Part shown: in pieces, positions 9,769 to 17,558 of the stretch
How the letters are laid out: the number at the start of each line of letters is the position of its first letter
Position numbering within the stretch: the first letter of the stretch is position 1
Assembly: GCA_946414805.1 (NCBI GenBank)
Contig: CAMKPZ010000008.1
Location: forward strand, 1 to 58,335
Length of the DNA: 58,335 bases
Source: an uncultured Bacteroidales bacterium
GTDB taxonomy: Bacteria; Bacteroidota; Bacteroidia; Bacteroidales; Paludibacteraceae
Direction: 5' to 3'
Position numbers and translations under genes: made by a program
The notes under the pieces: model-generated
Databases searched by the model: none
Told to the model about the DNA's origin: nothing
The model's input: only the letters and a program-made list of their open reading frames with translations

Positions 9769-11328
9769 ATGAAAACTATAAAATCATTTTTGATTGCAGC
9801 CACCCTGATATGCGCTACTGTTGCGTCGAGTGTATCGGCGCAGCAGAAAGCGCAACCCGCTCAAGAACATCAATGGAAGGTGGCAATAGGCGACTCCGTG
9901 ATGATCAAGCGTGAGTGCCAACAGTACCTCACCGGAGAGAGACCTTCTGTTTGGGTTTGGGATAAAGTACATACGGTCCGCCAGCTGGGTACCAAGCGTT
10001 TCCCGGAAGGTGTCCTGCTGATGAATATCTACTCCTGGATCTGCGAGGACTGCCTGGTAGTAGTGAGCGGTCATTCCCAGGAGGCAGCCGAAGAGGCCGC
10101 TGAGAAGCAGGCAGAGGAGAAGAAATCTTTCGAGCAGAAGAAGAAAGAACAGACACCTGTTAAAGAGGAGGCGAAACCTGTCAAGGAAGAGCCGAAACCT
10201 GTTCAAGAGGAGTCCAAGCCCGTTCAGGAAGAGCCGAAGCCGGCAGAGGAAGTGGTTCCTGTTCCGGTGGTAGTACCTGTAGAGGAGCAACCTGCCAAAG
10301 AGGAGCAACCTGCCAAAGAAGAGCAGCCCGCTAAAGAAGAGCAGCCCGCTAAAGAAGAGCAGCCTGCACAGGAGCAACAGCCTGCACAGGAAGAGCAACC
10401 TGCCAAAGAGGAGCAGCCGGCACAGGAGGAGACAACTCCGGCACAGCCGCAACCTCAGACCCAGCAGGCGCCTCAAGGCGATACGATCCGTACGAAGCAG
10501 AACTTCGGAGGCAAGTATGACCGTTTCACGATCGGTCTGCGCGGCGGTGCTTCGGCGCTGATGCACCATGCTACGGAAGGCAACTGGACCTGCGGCGGCG
10601 ATGTCATTCTCGATCTCCAGTATGCACATTATTGGACCAAAGAAGGCCGTCCTGTAGATCTCGGTTTGATCGTAGGCCTCGGTGTAGGTTACCAGCAGAG
10701 CGGTCTGAGAAAAGACAGCGATCTGACGAGTTTCAACAAGGGTACATTCGATTATACCGTACTCGTGAAGAACGTGAAGGAGACCGATCACCAGCTTCAA
10801 CTCGAAGTGCCGTTGATGTTCTCGTTGATCCATCAGAACGGTCTGTTCTTCAACGTAGGTCCGAAATTCATGATCCCCGTTTACACTCCGTACAACCAGT
10901 CGGTGGATGTCAACAATACGCATATCTCGGCGTATGATCATCAGACCGGCGTAACCGTAAAGGACGAGGTGGTAACCGGTAAATACACCGGTCAGCAGCC
11001 TGAGGGTAAGAACGGTATCCAGTTCAATGTCAATGTCATGCTGACGGCAGAGATCGGATACGAGTGGATTCTGAAGAGCGGAAACTCGCTGGGCTTGGGC
11101 GCATATGCGAACTACAGCGTATATAACAGCTTCAAGAATAACAACACCAGCACGGAGGGACTCTTCAACCTGACAGCTCCGACCGAGAGTTCGGCTGCTA
11201 TCCTCGATGTAAAATCGGCAACGCAGACCTACGCAGACAAACTCGGTTATTTCGATGCCGGTGTGAAGATTGCATATCATTTCAACTTCCCGAAGAAGAG
11301 AAAGAATATCGACAGTCGTTTGTTCTAA
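9769..11328 (+). CDS. Outer-membrane beta-barrel protein with Lys/Glu/Pro-rich linker
   Basis: This 519-aa protein starts after an unusually good Shine-Dalgarno (AGGAGG at 9757-9762). A signal peptide (to about residue 24, VSAQQ) precedes an ~80-residue globular N-terminal part (GDSVMIKRECQQYLTG...). Residues ~105-235 are a low-complexity Glu/Lys/Gln/Pro linker. The last ~275 residues (from KYDRFTIGLRGGASAL) alternate hydrophobic and polar residues with Gly, as in outer-membrane beta-barrels of the PorT/OmpA-like type, and end in aromatic strands (YHFNF). It follows the giant repeat protein by 17 nt and probably anchors or assists the surface proteins encoded upstream (inference). Confidence 0.65.
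   Translation: MKTIKSFLIAATLICATVASSVSAQQKAQPAQEHQWKVAIGDSVMIKRECQQYLTGERPSVWVWDKVHTVRQLGTKRFPEGVLLMNIYSWICEDCLVVVSGHSQEAAEEAAEKQAEEKKSFEQKKKEQTPVKEEAKPVKEEPKPVQEESKPVQEEPKPAEEVVPVPVVVPVEEQPAKEEQPAKEEQPAKEEQPAKEEQPAQEQQPAQEEQPAKEEQPAQEETTPAQPQPQTQQAPQGDTIRTKQNFGGKYDRFTIGLRGGASALMHHATEGNWTCGGDVILDLQYAHYWTKEGRPVDLGLIVGLGVGYQQSGLRKDSDLTSFNKGTFDYTVLVKNVKETDHQLQLEVPLMFSLIHQNGLFFNVGPKFMIPVYTPYNQSVDVNNTHISAYDHQTGVTVKDEVVTGKYTGQQPEGKNGIQFNVNVMLTAEIGYEWILKSGNSLGLGAYANYSVYNSFKNNNTSTEGLFNLTAPTESSAAILDVKSATQTYADKLGYFDAGVKIAYHFNFPKKRKNIDSRLF
10279..10430 (+). repeat. In-gene tandem repeat encoding KEEQPA units
   Basis: 18-bp coding repeats give (K/Q)EEQPA in about eight copies, following related KEE(P/S)KPV units from ~10160. 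The copies differ at synonymous positions, so this is an older repeat kept at the protein level. It forms the flexible linker of the barrel protein. Confidence 0.8.
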
Positions 11329-11335
11329 TCCGCAT

Positions 11336-12118
11336 ATGACGATCTTATGTATCGAAACCAGTACATCTGTTTGTTCGGCAGCCATCTGTAAGGATGGCGT
11401 GCCGGTCAAGCAGTGTATCAATTACGAGGGTAGCAACCATGCACGGTTGCTGCCTCTCTATATAAAGGAATTGCTCTCGTTTGCGCGGGAGCAAGGCCTT
11501 TTTGTAGAGGCGGTGGCGCTGAGTGAAGGGCCGGGCAGCTACACCGGTCTGCGTATCGGTACCAGCACCGCGAAAGGACTGTGCTACGGTCTCCAGATCC
11601 CTCTGATACCGGTTCCGACACTGGATGTGCTGGTCCGGAATTACGAATTACGGATGGCGAAGGACGGACACCCCGTTTCCCATGCCGTGCTTTTCCCGAT
11701 GATCGATGCCCGGAGGATGGAAGTCTATACCAAAGGACAAAGGGACAATGTACAATGTACAAAGGGACAAAGGGACAATGTACAATGTACAAAGGAGAAG
11801 GATGTCCGCGCCGTAGTAGTAGAGAGCGAGGAGAGCCTGATTAAAGGACAAAGGGACAATGTACAATGTACAAAGGAGACGGAGTATTACTATTTCGGCG
11901 ACGGAGCCGCCAAATGCCAACCGGTTCTCACGGCTCCGAACTGGCATTTTGTTCCGGAAATCGTGCCCGAGGCACAGTACGTGGGAGTTCTTGCGGAAGA
12001 ATTGGCGGCGGACGATCCGTCAGCGCGGATCAGCGGACAACAGTTGGCGTACTATGAGCCTTTCTATCTGAAAGAGTTTCAGGCGGCGCCGAGCCACATT
12101 AAAGGATTGAAATCTTAA
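11336..12118 (+). CDS. tsaB: tRNA threonylcarbamoyladenosine synthesis protein TsaB
   Basis: A 260-aa protein starting at MTILCIETSTSVCSAAI, 8 nt after the preceding gene. TsaB is an ASKHA-fold partner of TsaD/TsaE in t6A37 formation of ANN-decoding tRNAs. The visible signatures are ETSTSVCSAAI at the N-terminus, H-ARLLPLY around residue 39 and the family block LSEGPGSYTGLRIG at ~61-74. The family is usually nearer 225-235 residues. The excess is a loop at ~130-185 carrying three copies of KGQRDNVQCT, produced by a dispersed nucleotide repeat. The flanking conserved sequence is intact, so the protein is probably functional. Its place behind surface-protein genes looks incidental. Confidence 0.9.
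   Translation: MTILCIETSTSVCSAAICKDGVPVKQCINYEGSNHARLLPLYIKELLSFAREQGLFVEAVALSEGPGSYTGLRIGTSTAKGLCYGLQIPLIPVPTLDVLVRNYELRMAKDGHPVSHAVLFPMIDARRMEVYTKGQRDNVQCTKGQRDNVQCTKEKDVRAVVVESEESLIKGQRDNVQCTKETEYYYFGDGAAKCQPVLTAPNWHFVPEIVPEAQYVGVLAEELAADDPSARISGQQLAYYEPFYLKEFQAAPSHIKGLKS
11731..11876 (+). repeat. Three copies of the ACAATGT-family repeat inside tsaB
   Basis: ACAAAGGGACAATGTACAAT-type sequence occurs three times, with the GGG landmark at about 11742, 11772 and 11853. The first two are in tandem with an exact 30-bp (10-codon) period. Internally the words ACAATGT and ACAAAGGG recur every 7-8 nt. All copies read through in frame as KGQRDNVQCT. Confidence 0.9.
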
Positions 12119-12150
12119 CAATAGTACATTTTGAGGCGGAAGTCTGCATA

Positions 12151-12205
12151 CGACATGACCACGACTTGCCCTCGACATGACCACGACATTAACCCGACAA
12201 GCGAT
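12151..12205 (+). repeat. Five tandem 11-bp units (CGAC-started) upstream of porW
   Basis: Five consecutive 11-bp units, each beginning CGAC: CGACATGACCA, CGACTTGCCCT, CGACATGACCA, CGACATTAACC, CGACAAGCGAT. The array ends 3 nt before the chosen start codon of the lipoprotein gene at 12209. A nearly identical array precedes gyrB at 42912-42977. Confidence 0.85.
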
Positions 12206-12208
12206 ATA

Positions 12209-14803
12209 ATGGGTAAAATCTTAAAATCAGTAAACTTTTTGGCGGCGGGAGTGATCCTGCTGCTCATGAGTGCTTGTTCTACCCAGAAAAACACGTGGGC
12301 GACCCGTTCGTACCACCAGACGAAAGTCAAATATAATATACTCTACAACGGCAATATAGCCTATGACGAAGGCCTGAAGGCTATCCGTGACGCGAATACG
12401 GATGATTACAGCCGTGTGCTGAATCTCTATCCGGTGTCGAACCACCAGGCGGCGGAATCGGCTGCTTCGCAGATGGACAAGACCATCGAGAAATGCCGCA
12501 AGTGCATCAAACTGCACTCCATCAAATCGAAACCCAAACGTGACCCCAAGAAGGGAAACGATCCCAAATACAAACTATGGCTGCAATCCGAGGAGTTCAA
12601 CGCCAATATGGATCTGGCGTGGATGCGGCTCGGTCAGGCAGAGTTCCATAAAGGCGATTTCTTAGGCGCTGTAAGCACCTTCAATTATATCATCAACCAT
12701 TACCAGAACGACCCGGACATGATTGCGCAATGCCAACTGTGGATTGCGCGTGCGTATGCCGAGATGGGCTGGCAGTACGAAGCGGAAGACATGCTCAACC
12801 GCGTCCGCATCGACGCCCTCAGCAAGCGGCATGCCAAACTCTATTCGGCGGTCAAGGCGGACGTGCTGCTCAAAGGAGAGCACTACCATGAGGCGATCCC
12901 GTTTGTGAAGATCGCCCTGCCGCACGAGAAACGCAAGATCTACCGTCCGCGTTTCGCTTATGTCCTGGGGCAGTTGTACGAACTCGAAGGCAACCGTAAC
13001 GAGGCGCTCCATGCCTATCGCTCGGTGGTGCGGATGGCACCCACGAACGAGATGGATTTCAATGCACGCTTACGCATGGCGGAGCTGGAAGGGAAGAACT
13101 CGATCCGCAAGCTGCGCGCCATGACGCGCCAGTCGAAATACAAAGACCGTCTGGACCAGATCTACGGCGCGATAGGAAATATCTACCTCCGTCAGGCGGA
13201 TACCGTCCGGGCGCTGGAGATGTATGAGAAAGCGATCGCCGAGTCCACGCAGGCAGGATCCTCCAAAGCGGCGGTACTTGTGCGCGCGGGCGATCTTTAT
13301 TTCGAGACGCACGCGTACGTGCAGGCGCAACCCTGTTACCGCGAAGCCGTGACGATCCTTACGGCGGAGAACAGCGACTATGCGCGTGTGCAGAAACGGT
13401 CGGAGGTGCTGGACGAACTGATCGTGTCCTACACCCAAGCCCAGTTGCAGGACTCGCTGCAGCGGCTGAGCCGTATGAGCGAAGAACAGCAGCGGCAGAT
13501 AGTGGATAAGATCATCGCCGATCTGATCGAAGCAGAGAAGAACGATTCGATCCGTCAGGCGCAAGAGGCGCGTGAACTGGCGCGTGGCGATGACGGACCG
13601 CGCAGCGTGAACACCGCGAACATGCTTGGCGGCGGAATGCAGAAAGGCGAATGGTATTTCTATAATCCCCAGTTGATCAAACAGGGTCAGCAGGAATGGC
13701 GCCGCAGATGGGGCAGCCGTCCGCTGGAGGACAACTGGCGGCGTCAGAACAAACAGGTGACCGCCGCTTATGGCGAGGACGGGTACGCAGAGGCTCCGGA
13801 CGGCGAGACGCAGCCGGCAGAAGGCGAGACCCCGCGTCCGGCGCCTGAGACGGACACCCATAAGCCCGAGTATTATCTCCAGCAGATCCCGCGGACCGAG
13901 CAGGATCTCATCCTCAGCGACAGCCTGTGGCGCGAAGCGATGGTGGCACTCTATTATATCTACCGCGACAAGCTGGAGGATGAACCCCAGGCGCAGGAGA
14001 CACTGCGGCTGTTGGAGGAACGGTTCGCGGCGCATCCGTCCGTGGCGGATATCCACGAGGACGAACGCCTGCGTGCGCTGCGTCATGACGATGCGTATAT
14101 AGCGCGTATGCAGCGGATGATCGCAGAGCAGGACTCGCTCTATGCCGCTACCTATACCGCCTATTCGAAAGGTCAGTACGCCGCCGTCAAGGCAAATGCC
14201 CGGTATGCGCAGAGCGAGTACCCGCAGAGCCGGCTGATGCCGCGGTTCCTGTTCCTCAGTGCCGTCTCTACGGCGCGTACGGAGGGGCAGCAGGCGTTCA
14301 CAGGCGAACTGCAGAACCTCGTCCAACTCTACGGAGAGACCGAGTTAGGGGCCATGGCGAAAGATATGCTGGCAATGATGAACCAGGGCATGGAGAGCCG
14401 AAAAGGCGGCACTACCGGTGACCTCGCGGAACTGCGGAAGCAATCGGATGACACAGACGCTTCGCAGACGGAGGGGACCGCGCAGCAATGGAGTGAGGAC
14501 CGCAAACAGCCTTCTGTGGTGGTGCTGATCCTGCCTACGGCGGAGGAGCAGGCGCTGAACGAACTGCAATACGAGGTGGCGCTCTTTAACTTCTCCCAGT
14601 TCCTCATCCGCGATTTCGATCTGCAGAAGATGCCCGTCTGGGGCGACGGATCGGCTCTCCGTGTCAGCGGCTTTGCCGACATGGACGAGGCGGAATGGTG
14701 GATGGATCTGATCGGCAAGAACGCCGAGATGCAGCCCCTCCTGCAGACCGTGCAGATTAGGGCGGTGGCAGAAGTGAACCTGCCGCTGATAGTAGGGAAA
14801 TAA
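12209..14803 (+). CDS. porW: T9SS TPR lipoprotein, PorW/SprE-like
   Basis: An 864-aa lipoprotein. The start at MGKILKSVNFLAAG gives a lipoprotein signal with lipobox LMSAC. Upstream in-frame codons run through an 11-bp repeat array and look untranslated. The segment after the lipid Cys (STQKNTWATRSYH...YNILYNGN.AYDEGLK) is the hallmark N-terminus of PorW/SprE. TPR-like helices follow (WMRLGQAEFHKGDFLGAV, WIARAYAEMGWQYEAEDML, ...), then a charged middle and a C-terminal domain with FNFSQFLIRDFDLQ. In Porphyromonas and Flavobacterium, PorW/SprE links the T9SS trans-envelope complex to the outer-membrane translocon. This fits the T9SS substrates just upstream and the PorZ-like gene at 52-56 kb. 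I rely on family memory, so the symbol is probable rather than proven. Confidence 0.78.
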   Translation: MGKILKSVNFLAAGVILLLMSACSTQKNTWATRSYHQTKVKYNILYNGNIAYDEGLKAIRDANTDDYSRVLNLYPVSNHQAAESAASQMDKTIEKCRKCIKLHSIKSKPKRDPKKGNDPKYKLWLQSEEFNANMDLAWMRLGQAEFHKGDFLGAVSTFNYIINHYQNDPDMIAQCQLWIARAYAEMGWQYEAEDMLNRVRIDALSKRHAKLYSAVKADVLLKGEHYHEAIPFVKIALPHEKRKIYRPRFAYVLGQLYELEGNRNEALHAYRSVVRMAPTNEMDFNARLRMAELEGKNSIRKLRAMTRQSKYKDRLDQIYGAIGNIYLRQADTVRALEMYEKAIAESTQAGSSKAAVLVRAGDLYFETHAYVQAQPCYREAVTILTAENSDYARVQKRSEVLDELIVSYTQAQLQDSLQRLSRMSEEQQRQIVDKIIADLIEAEKNDSIRQAQEARELARGDDGPRSVNTANMLGGGMQKGEWYFYNPQLIKQGQQEWRRRWGSRPLEDNWRRQNKQVTAAYGEDGYAEAPDGETQPAEGETPRPAPETDTHKPEYYLQQIPRTEQDLILSDSLWREAMVALYYIYRDKLEDEPQAQETLRLLEERFAAHPSVADIHEDERLRALRHDDAYIARMQRMIAEQDSLYAATYTAYSKGQYAAVKANARYAQSEYPQSRLMPRFLFLSAVSTARTEGQQAFTGELQNLVQLYGETELGAMAKDMLAMMNQGMESRKGGTTGDLAELRKQSDDTDASQTEGTAQQWSEDRKQPSVVVLILPTAEEQALNELQYEVALFNFSQFLIRDFDLQKMPVWGDGSALRVSGFADMDEAEWWMDLIGKNAEMQPLLQTVQIRAVAEVNLPLIVGK

Positions 14804-14829
14804 AAAAAAGAGAACCGAAGTTCTCTTTG
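14803..14829 (-). terminator. Intrinsic terminator of tRNA-Pro, shared with porW end
   Basis: AGAGAAC and GTTCTCT arms around a CGAA/TTCG tetraloop, with a run of eight T on the minus strand directly after. It follows the 3' end of the minus-strand tRNA and abuts the porW stop codon, so it may work in both directions. Confidence 0.75.
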
Positions 14830-14903
14830 TCGGGAAGACGTGATTCGAACACGCGACCTCCGGTCCCCCAGACCGTTGCGCTACCGGGCTGCGCCACTTC
14901 CCG
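14830..14903 (-). tRNA. tRNA-Pro (anticodon GGG)
   Basis: The reverse complement folds as a cloverleaf. The acceptor stem CGGGAAG pairs with CTTCCCG, with discriminator A. The D arm is GCGC...GCGC with AGCCCGGTA. The anticodon loop CTGGGGG gives anticodon GGG, and the T arm GCGTG/CACGT carries TTCGAAT. CCA is not encoded (CAA follows). The promoter at 14940-14971 points at it and a terminator follows at 14803-14829, so it is a single-gene transcript. One apparent A-G mismatch closes the anticodon stem. Confidence 0.93.
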
Positions 14904-14939
14904 CACTCTCCCAATTAAGGGGATTGGGCGAAATCGGCG

Positions 14940-14971
14940 ACAAAGGTACTGCTTTTTTTTGACATACACAA
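14940..14971 (-). promoter_or_regulatory. Promoter of tRNA-Pro with conserved spacer
   Basis: TTG-N20-TACCTTTG reading leftward toward the tRNA. The spacer contains ATGTCAAAAAAAAGCAG, shared with the promoters of cysS, the toxin-antitoxin pair and others. Predicted transcription start is about 30 nt before the tRNA 5' end. Confidence 0.85.
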
Positions 14972-14998
14972 ATAAAAATGCATTTTTTTAGCAAAAAA

Positions 14999-16336
14999 AT
15001 GAATAAAAAGTTCTATATTGAGACCTACGGCTGCCAGATGAATGTGGCGGATAGCGAAGTAGTGGCTGCCATCATGCAGACCACCGATGCGGAACTGACG
15101 GACCGATGGGAGGAGGCGGATGTCCTGATTCTCAATACTTGCTCCATCCGCGACAACGCCGAGCAGAAGGTGGGTGCGCGTCTGCGCGAACTGAAAGCGC
15201 ATCTGAGGAGCCGAAAGTCGAAAGTCGAAAGTCGAAAGACTATCATCGGCGTGATCGGATGTATGGCGGAGCGCACCGGACAGCAGCTTATTGATGACTT
15301 CGGAGTGGATTTTGTGGCGGGTCCGGATGCCTATACCGATATCCCGAATCTGCTGGCGCAATGCGAACAGGGGCATAAGGCGATGAATGTGGAGCTCAGT
15401 ACCACGGAGACCTACCGCCATATCATCCCTTCCCGGATAGGACGCTCTATCAGCGGCTTTGTATCGATCATGCGCGGATGTAATAATTTCTGTTCCTATT
15501 GCGTCGTGCCTTACACCCGCGGCCGTGAGCGGAGCAGGGATGTAGAGTCGATCCTGAACGAGGTGCAGGATCTGCATTCCCGCGGCTACAAGGAGGTGAC
15601 ACTGTTGGGGCAGAATGTGAACTCGTATCGTTTTGTCCGCGAGGACGGCAGTGTGGTGGATTTCGCCGATCTGCTGGAGATCGTGGCGGATGCGGTGCCG
15701 GACATGCGTATCCGCTTTACGACGAGCCATCCGAAGGACATGTCGGATAAGACCCTTGAGGCGATCAGCAGGCATCAGAACCTCTGCAAATTCATCCATC
15801 TGGCGGTGCAGTCCGGATCGAACCATGTGCTCCAACTCATGAACCGCAAATACACGCGGGAGTGGTATCTTGACCGCATTGCCGCTATCCGGCGTATTCT
15901 GCCTACGGCAGCGATCAGCACGGATATCTTCTGCGGTTTCCACGACGAGACGCTTGAGGATCACGCCCAGACCCTGAGCCTCATGCGTGAGGTGGGCTTC
16001 GACAGCGCCTTCATGTTCAAATACTCGGAGCGCCCGGGCACATACGCCCATAAGCACCTGCCGGATAATATTCCGGAGGAGGAGAAAGTGCGACGTCTCA
16101 ATGAGATCATTGCGCTCCAGACCCAACTCTCTCTGGAGTCCAACCTCCGCGAGGTGGGAAAGACAGTGGAAGTGCTCGTAGAGGGTTTCTCCAAACGCAG
16201 CCACGACGACATGTACGGACGCACGGAACAGTATAAGACGGTCGTCTTTCCGCGCAACGGTCAGAAGATAGGTGACCTCGTAAAAGTACGTGTTTTAGAG
16301 GCCACAGCTGCCACCTTAAGGGGCGAAATCGTCTAA
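14999..16336 (+). CDS. miaB: tRNA-2-methylthio-N6-dimethylallyladenosine synthase MiaB
   Basis: A 445-aa radical-SAM methylthiotransferase acting on i6A37 of tRNAs. I chose the start at MNKKFYIETYGCQMN, because the ATG 21 nt upstream only adds MHFFSKK. The three N-terminal cluster cysteines are visible (YGCQMN, NTCSIRDNAEQ, GCMAER). The radical-SAM triad is CNNFCSYC at ~161-168, followed by VVPYTRGRERSR, and the C-terminal TRAM region ends near RGEIV. A loop at ~70-80 (RSRKSKVESRK) comes from four tandem CGAAAGT heptamers, an in-frame low-complexity insertion between the second and third Cys. Start-site context overlaps the divergent tRNA promoter. No promoter of the TTG-N20 form is seen for miaB itself. 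Confidence 0.95.
   Translation: MNKKFYIETYGCQMNVADSEVVAAIMQTTDAELTDRWEEADVLILNTCSIRDNAEQKVGARLRELKAHLRSRKSKVESRKTIIGVIGCMAERTGQQLIDDFGVDFVAGPDAYTDIPNLLAQCEQGHKAMNVELSTTETYRHIIPSRIGRSISGFVSIMRGCNNFCSYCVVPYTRGRERSRDVESILNEVQDLHSRGYKEVTLLGQNVNSYRFVREDGSVVDFADLLEIVADAVPDMRIRFTTSHPKDMSDKTLEAISRHQNLCKFIHLAVQSGSNHVLQLMNRKYTREWYLDRIAAIRRILPTAAISTDIFCGFHDETLEDHAQTLSLMREVGFDSAFMFKYSERPGTYAHKHLPDNIPEEEKVRRLNEIIALQTQLSLESNLREVGKTVEVLVEGFSKRSHDDMYGRTEQYKTVVFPRNGQKIGDLVKVRVLEATAATLRGEIV
15212..15239 (+). repeat. CGAAAGT heptamer x4 inside miaB
   Basis: Four tandem 7-bp units: CGAAAGT three times, then CGAAAGA. The array is translated in frame as a charged loop. The same heptamer family, reverse-complemented, sits inside the SDR gene at 40412-40439. 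Confidence 0.9.
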
Positions 16337-16371
16337 AAAGCAAGAAAATACACATTTTTTTATGAAAAAAT

Positions 16372-16403
16372 TTGTGTATTCCAAATAAAAGCAGTACTTT
16401 TGT
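16372..16403 (+). promoter_or_regulatory. Promoter of greA-HIT, degenerate copy of conserved element
   Basis: TTG-N20-TACTTTTG with AAAAGCAG just before the -7 box. The first half of the spacer differs from the conserved form. Transcription would start near 16410, leaving a leader of about 210 nt before greA. Confidence 0.75.
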
Positions 16404-16445
16404 ACCGAAAACAAAATTTTCATAGTTAAGGTTTAGGTTTAATGG

Positions 16446-16478
16446 CAATAGGAGGCTGTGAAGTTTCCTATTGTTTTT
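16446..16478 (+). terminator. Terminator-like hairpin in the greA leader
   Basis: CAATAGGA (446-453) pairs with TCCTATTG (466-473) around a 12-nt loop, followed by TTTTT. An AGGAGG sequence starts inside the left arm. The hairpin lies ~35 nt after the predicted start of transcription and 140 nt before greA, as an attenuator would. It overlaps a possible 12-codon leader ORF (16442-16480, MAIGGCEVSYCF). Confidence 0.5.
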
Positions 16479-16499
16479 AAAACCATAATAACAAAATAT

Positions 16500-16607
16500 A
16501 TGGACGAGAAGGATATTGATTTTACCTCCCCCCTCCCGGACATGACGGAGTTGGACGAGGTGCGTAAGGCGGTGATAGCCGCCGAGATTTTGAATCGGAA
16601 ATATTAA
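16500..16607 (+). CDS. Possible 35-aa small protein upstream of greA
   Basis: An ATG at 16500 opens 35 codons (MDEKDIDFTSPLPDMTELDE, then a basic helix ending NRKY) and stops 11 nt before greA. Composition is like coding sequence, with an acidic N-terminal part and an amphipathic C-terminal helix. No family recognised. It could be a real small protein co-transcribed with greA or a chance ORF. Confidence 0.4.
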   Translation: MDEKDIDFTSPLPDMTELDEVRKAVIAAEILNRKY

Positions 16608-16618
16608 ATTGAAATACA

Positions 16619-17089
16619 ATGGCAATCACTTACATGACCGAAGAAGGTCTGAGAAAACTGAAAGAAGAGCTCCATGAAATGGAGACGGTAGAGCGTCCGC
16701 GCATTATTGCTGCGATCGCAGAGGCTCGCGAGAAAGGAGACTTGAGCGAGAATGCGGAGTACGACGCTGCCAAGGAAGCGCAGGGCGCTTTGGAAACCAA
16801 GATCGCACAGCTGAAACTGCGTCTGATGGACGCTCGTGTGCTGGACGCATCGGATATCAAGACGGACGAGGTGCAGATCCTCACAAAGGTGCGTGTCCGC
16901 CAGCGTAACAACGGCGCAGAGAAGACTTTCCAGCTCGTTACCGAGGGAGAGGCGAATCTGGCGTTAGGCAAGATCTCCGTCACCACCCCTATCGCAAAAG
17001 GCCTGATGGGAAAGAAAGTAGGAGAGATCGCGCAGGTGCAGGTGCCGGCGGGTATCATTGAGTTTGAAATCCTTGAGATTTCTCTCTAA
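16619..17089 (+). CDS. greA: Transcription elongation factor GreA
   Basis: A 156-aa protein, the normal length for GreA. The N-terminal coiled coil carries the acidic tip region DLSENAEYDAAKEAQGALE (about residues 41-59). The C-terminal FKBP-like domain contains SVTTPIAKGLMGKKVG. GreA binds in the RNA polymerase secondary channel and stimulates cleavage of backtracked transcripts. It precedes a HIT-family gene by 28 nt and shares its promoter and downstream terminator. Confidence 0.96.
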   Translation: MAITYMTEEGLRKLKEELHEMETVERPRIIAAIAEAREKGDLSENAEYDAAKEAQGALETKIAQLKLRLMDARVLDASDIKTDEVQILTKVRVRQRNNGAEKTFQLVTEGEANLALGKISVTTPIAKGLMGKKVGEIAQVQVPAGIIEFEILEISL

Positions 17090-17117
17090 ATGTCTAAATG
17101 GTCAATACCTAAATACC

Positions 17118-17525
17118 ATGACGCTTTTTACTCGAATTATCAAAGGAGAGATCCCGAGCTACAAAGTGGCGGAGGACGATAAGAACTACGCTTTTCTGGA
17201 CATCAATCCGCTGGTGAAAGGTCATACGCTGGTGGTGCCCAAGTTAGCGGAACCGGAGGCGGATTATATCTTCGATCTCACGGACGAGCAGTTGCAGAAC
17301 CTCATGACTTTTGCGGCGAAAGTAGCCCGCGGTATCAAGGCGGCTACCGGTTGCAAACGCGTGGGAGTGGCAGTGCTGGGAATGGAGGTGAACCATGTGC
17401 ATGTACACCTCGTGCCCATGAACTCGGAGAAAGATATGCTATTCACCAATCCCAAGTTGTCGCTGCCGGCGGAGGAGATGGCGTTCATTGCCAACTCTAT
17501 CGCAGAGGCGATTGAGAAGATATGA
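17118..17525 (+). CDS. HIT family nucleotide-binding hydrolase
   Basis: A 135-aa protein starting at MTLFTRIIKGEIPSYKV. The histidine triad HVHVHLVP is at ~95-102, and the N-terminal F.RII.GEIP.Y.V..DD...FLDI.PL block is typical of the Hint/HinT branch. These enzymes hydrolyse purine nucleoside phosphoramidates or related substrates; the exact substrate cannot be read here. The 28-nt junction with greA is made of CTAAATGT-like 8-bp repeats that also supply the greA stop codon. A strong terminator follows. Confidence 0.92.
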   Translation: MTLFTRIIKGEIPSYKVAEDDKNYAFLDINPLVKGHTLVVPKLAEPEADYIFDLTDEQLQNLMTFAAKVARGIKAATGCKRVGVAVLGMEVNHVHVHLVPMNSEKDMLFTNPKLSLPAEEMAFIANSIAEAIEKI

Positions 17526-17554
17526 AAAAAGCCCGCAAGCTGCGGGCTTTTTTC
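17524..17554. terminator. Bidirectional terminator between HIT and M13 peptidase genes
   Basis: A-tract, GCCCGCA, 3-nt loop, TGCGGGC, T-tract. The perfect 7-bp GC stem is flanked by A and T runs, so it can terminate both the plus-strand HIT gene and the minus-strand peptidase gene. Confidence 0.9.
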
Positions 17555-17558
17555 ATAT

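Noticed and set aside
10224..10406. Antisense Cys/Ser/Gly repeat ORF
   Set aside because: It is the reverse reading of the KEEQPA linker repeat in the barrel protein.
12151..12205. CRISPR array
   Set aside because: Direct repeats are 11 bp with no unique spacers between them and no cas genes nearby. The same holds for the other 11-bp and 7-bp arrays.
12131..12208. N-terminal extension of the PorW-like lipoprotein
   Set aside because: The extension is translated 11-bp repeat and would bury the lipoprotein signal. The ATG at 12209 gives a correct lipobox.
14904..14998. Forward promoter for miaB
   Set aside because: A TTG followed after 20 nt by TACTGCTTT is present but lacks the TTTG of the -7 box. 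The region is explained by the leftward tRNA promoter.
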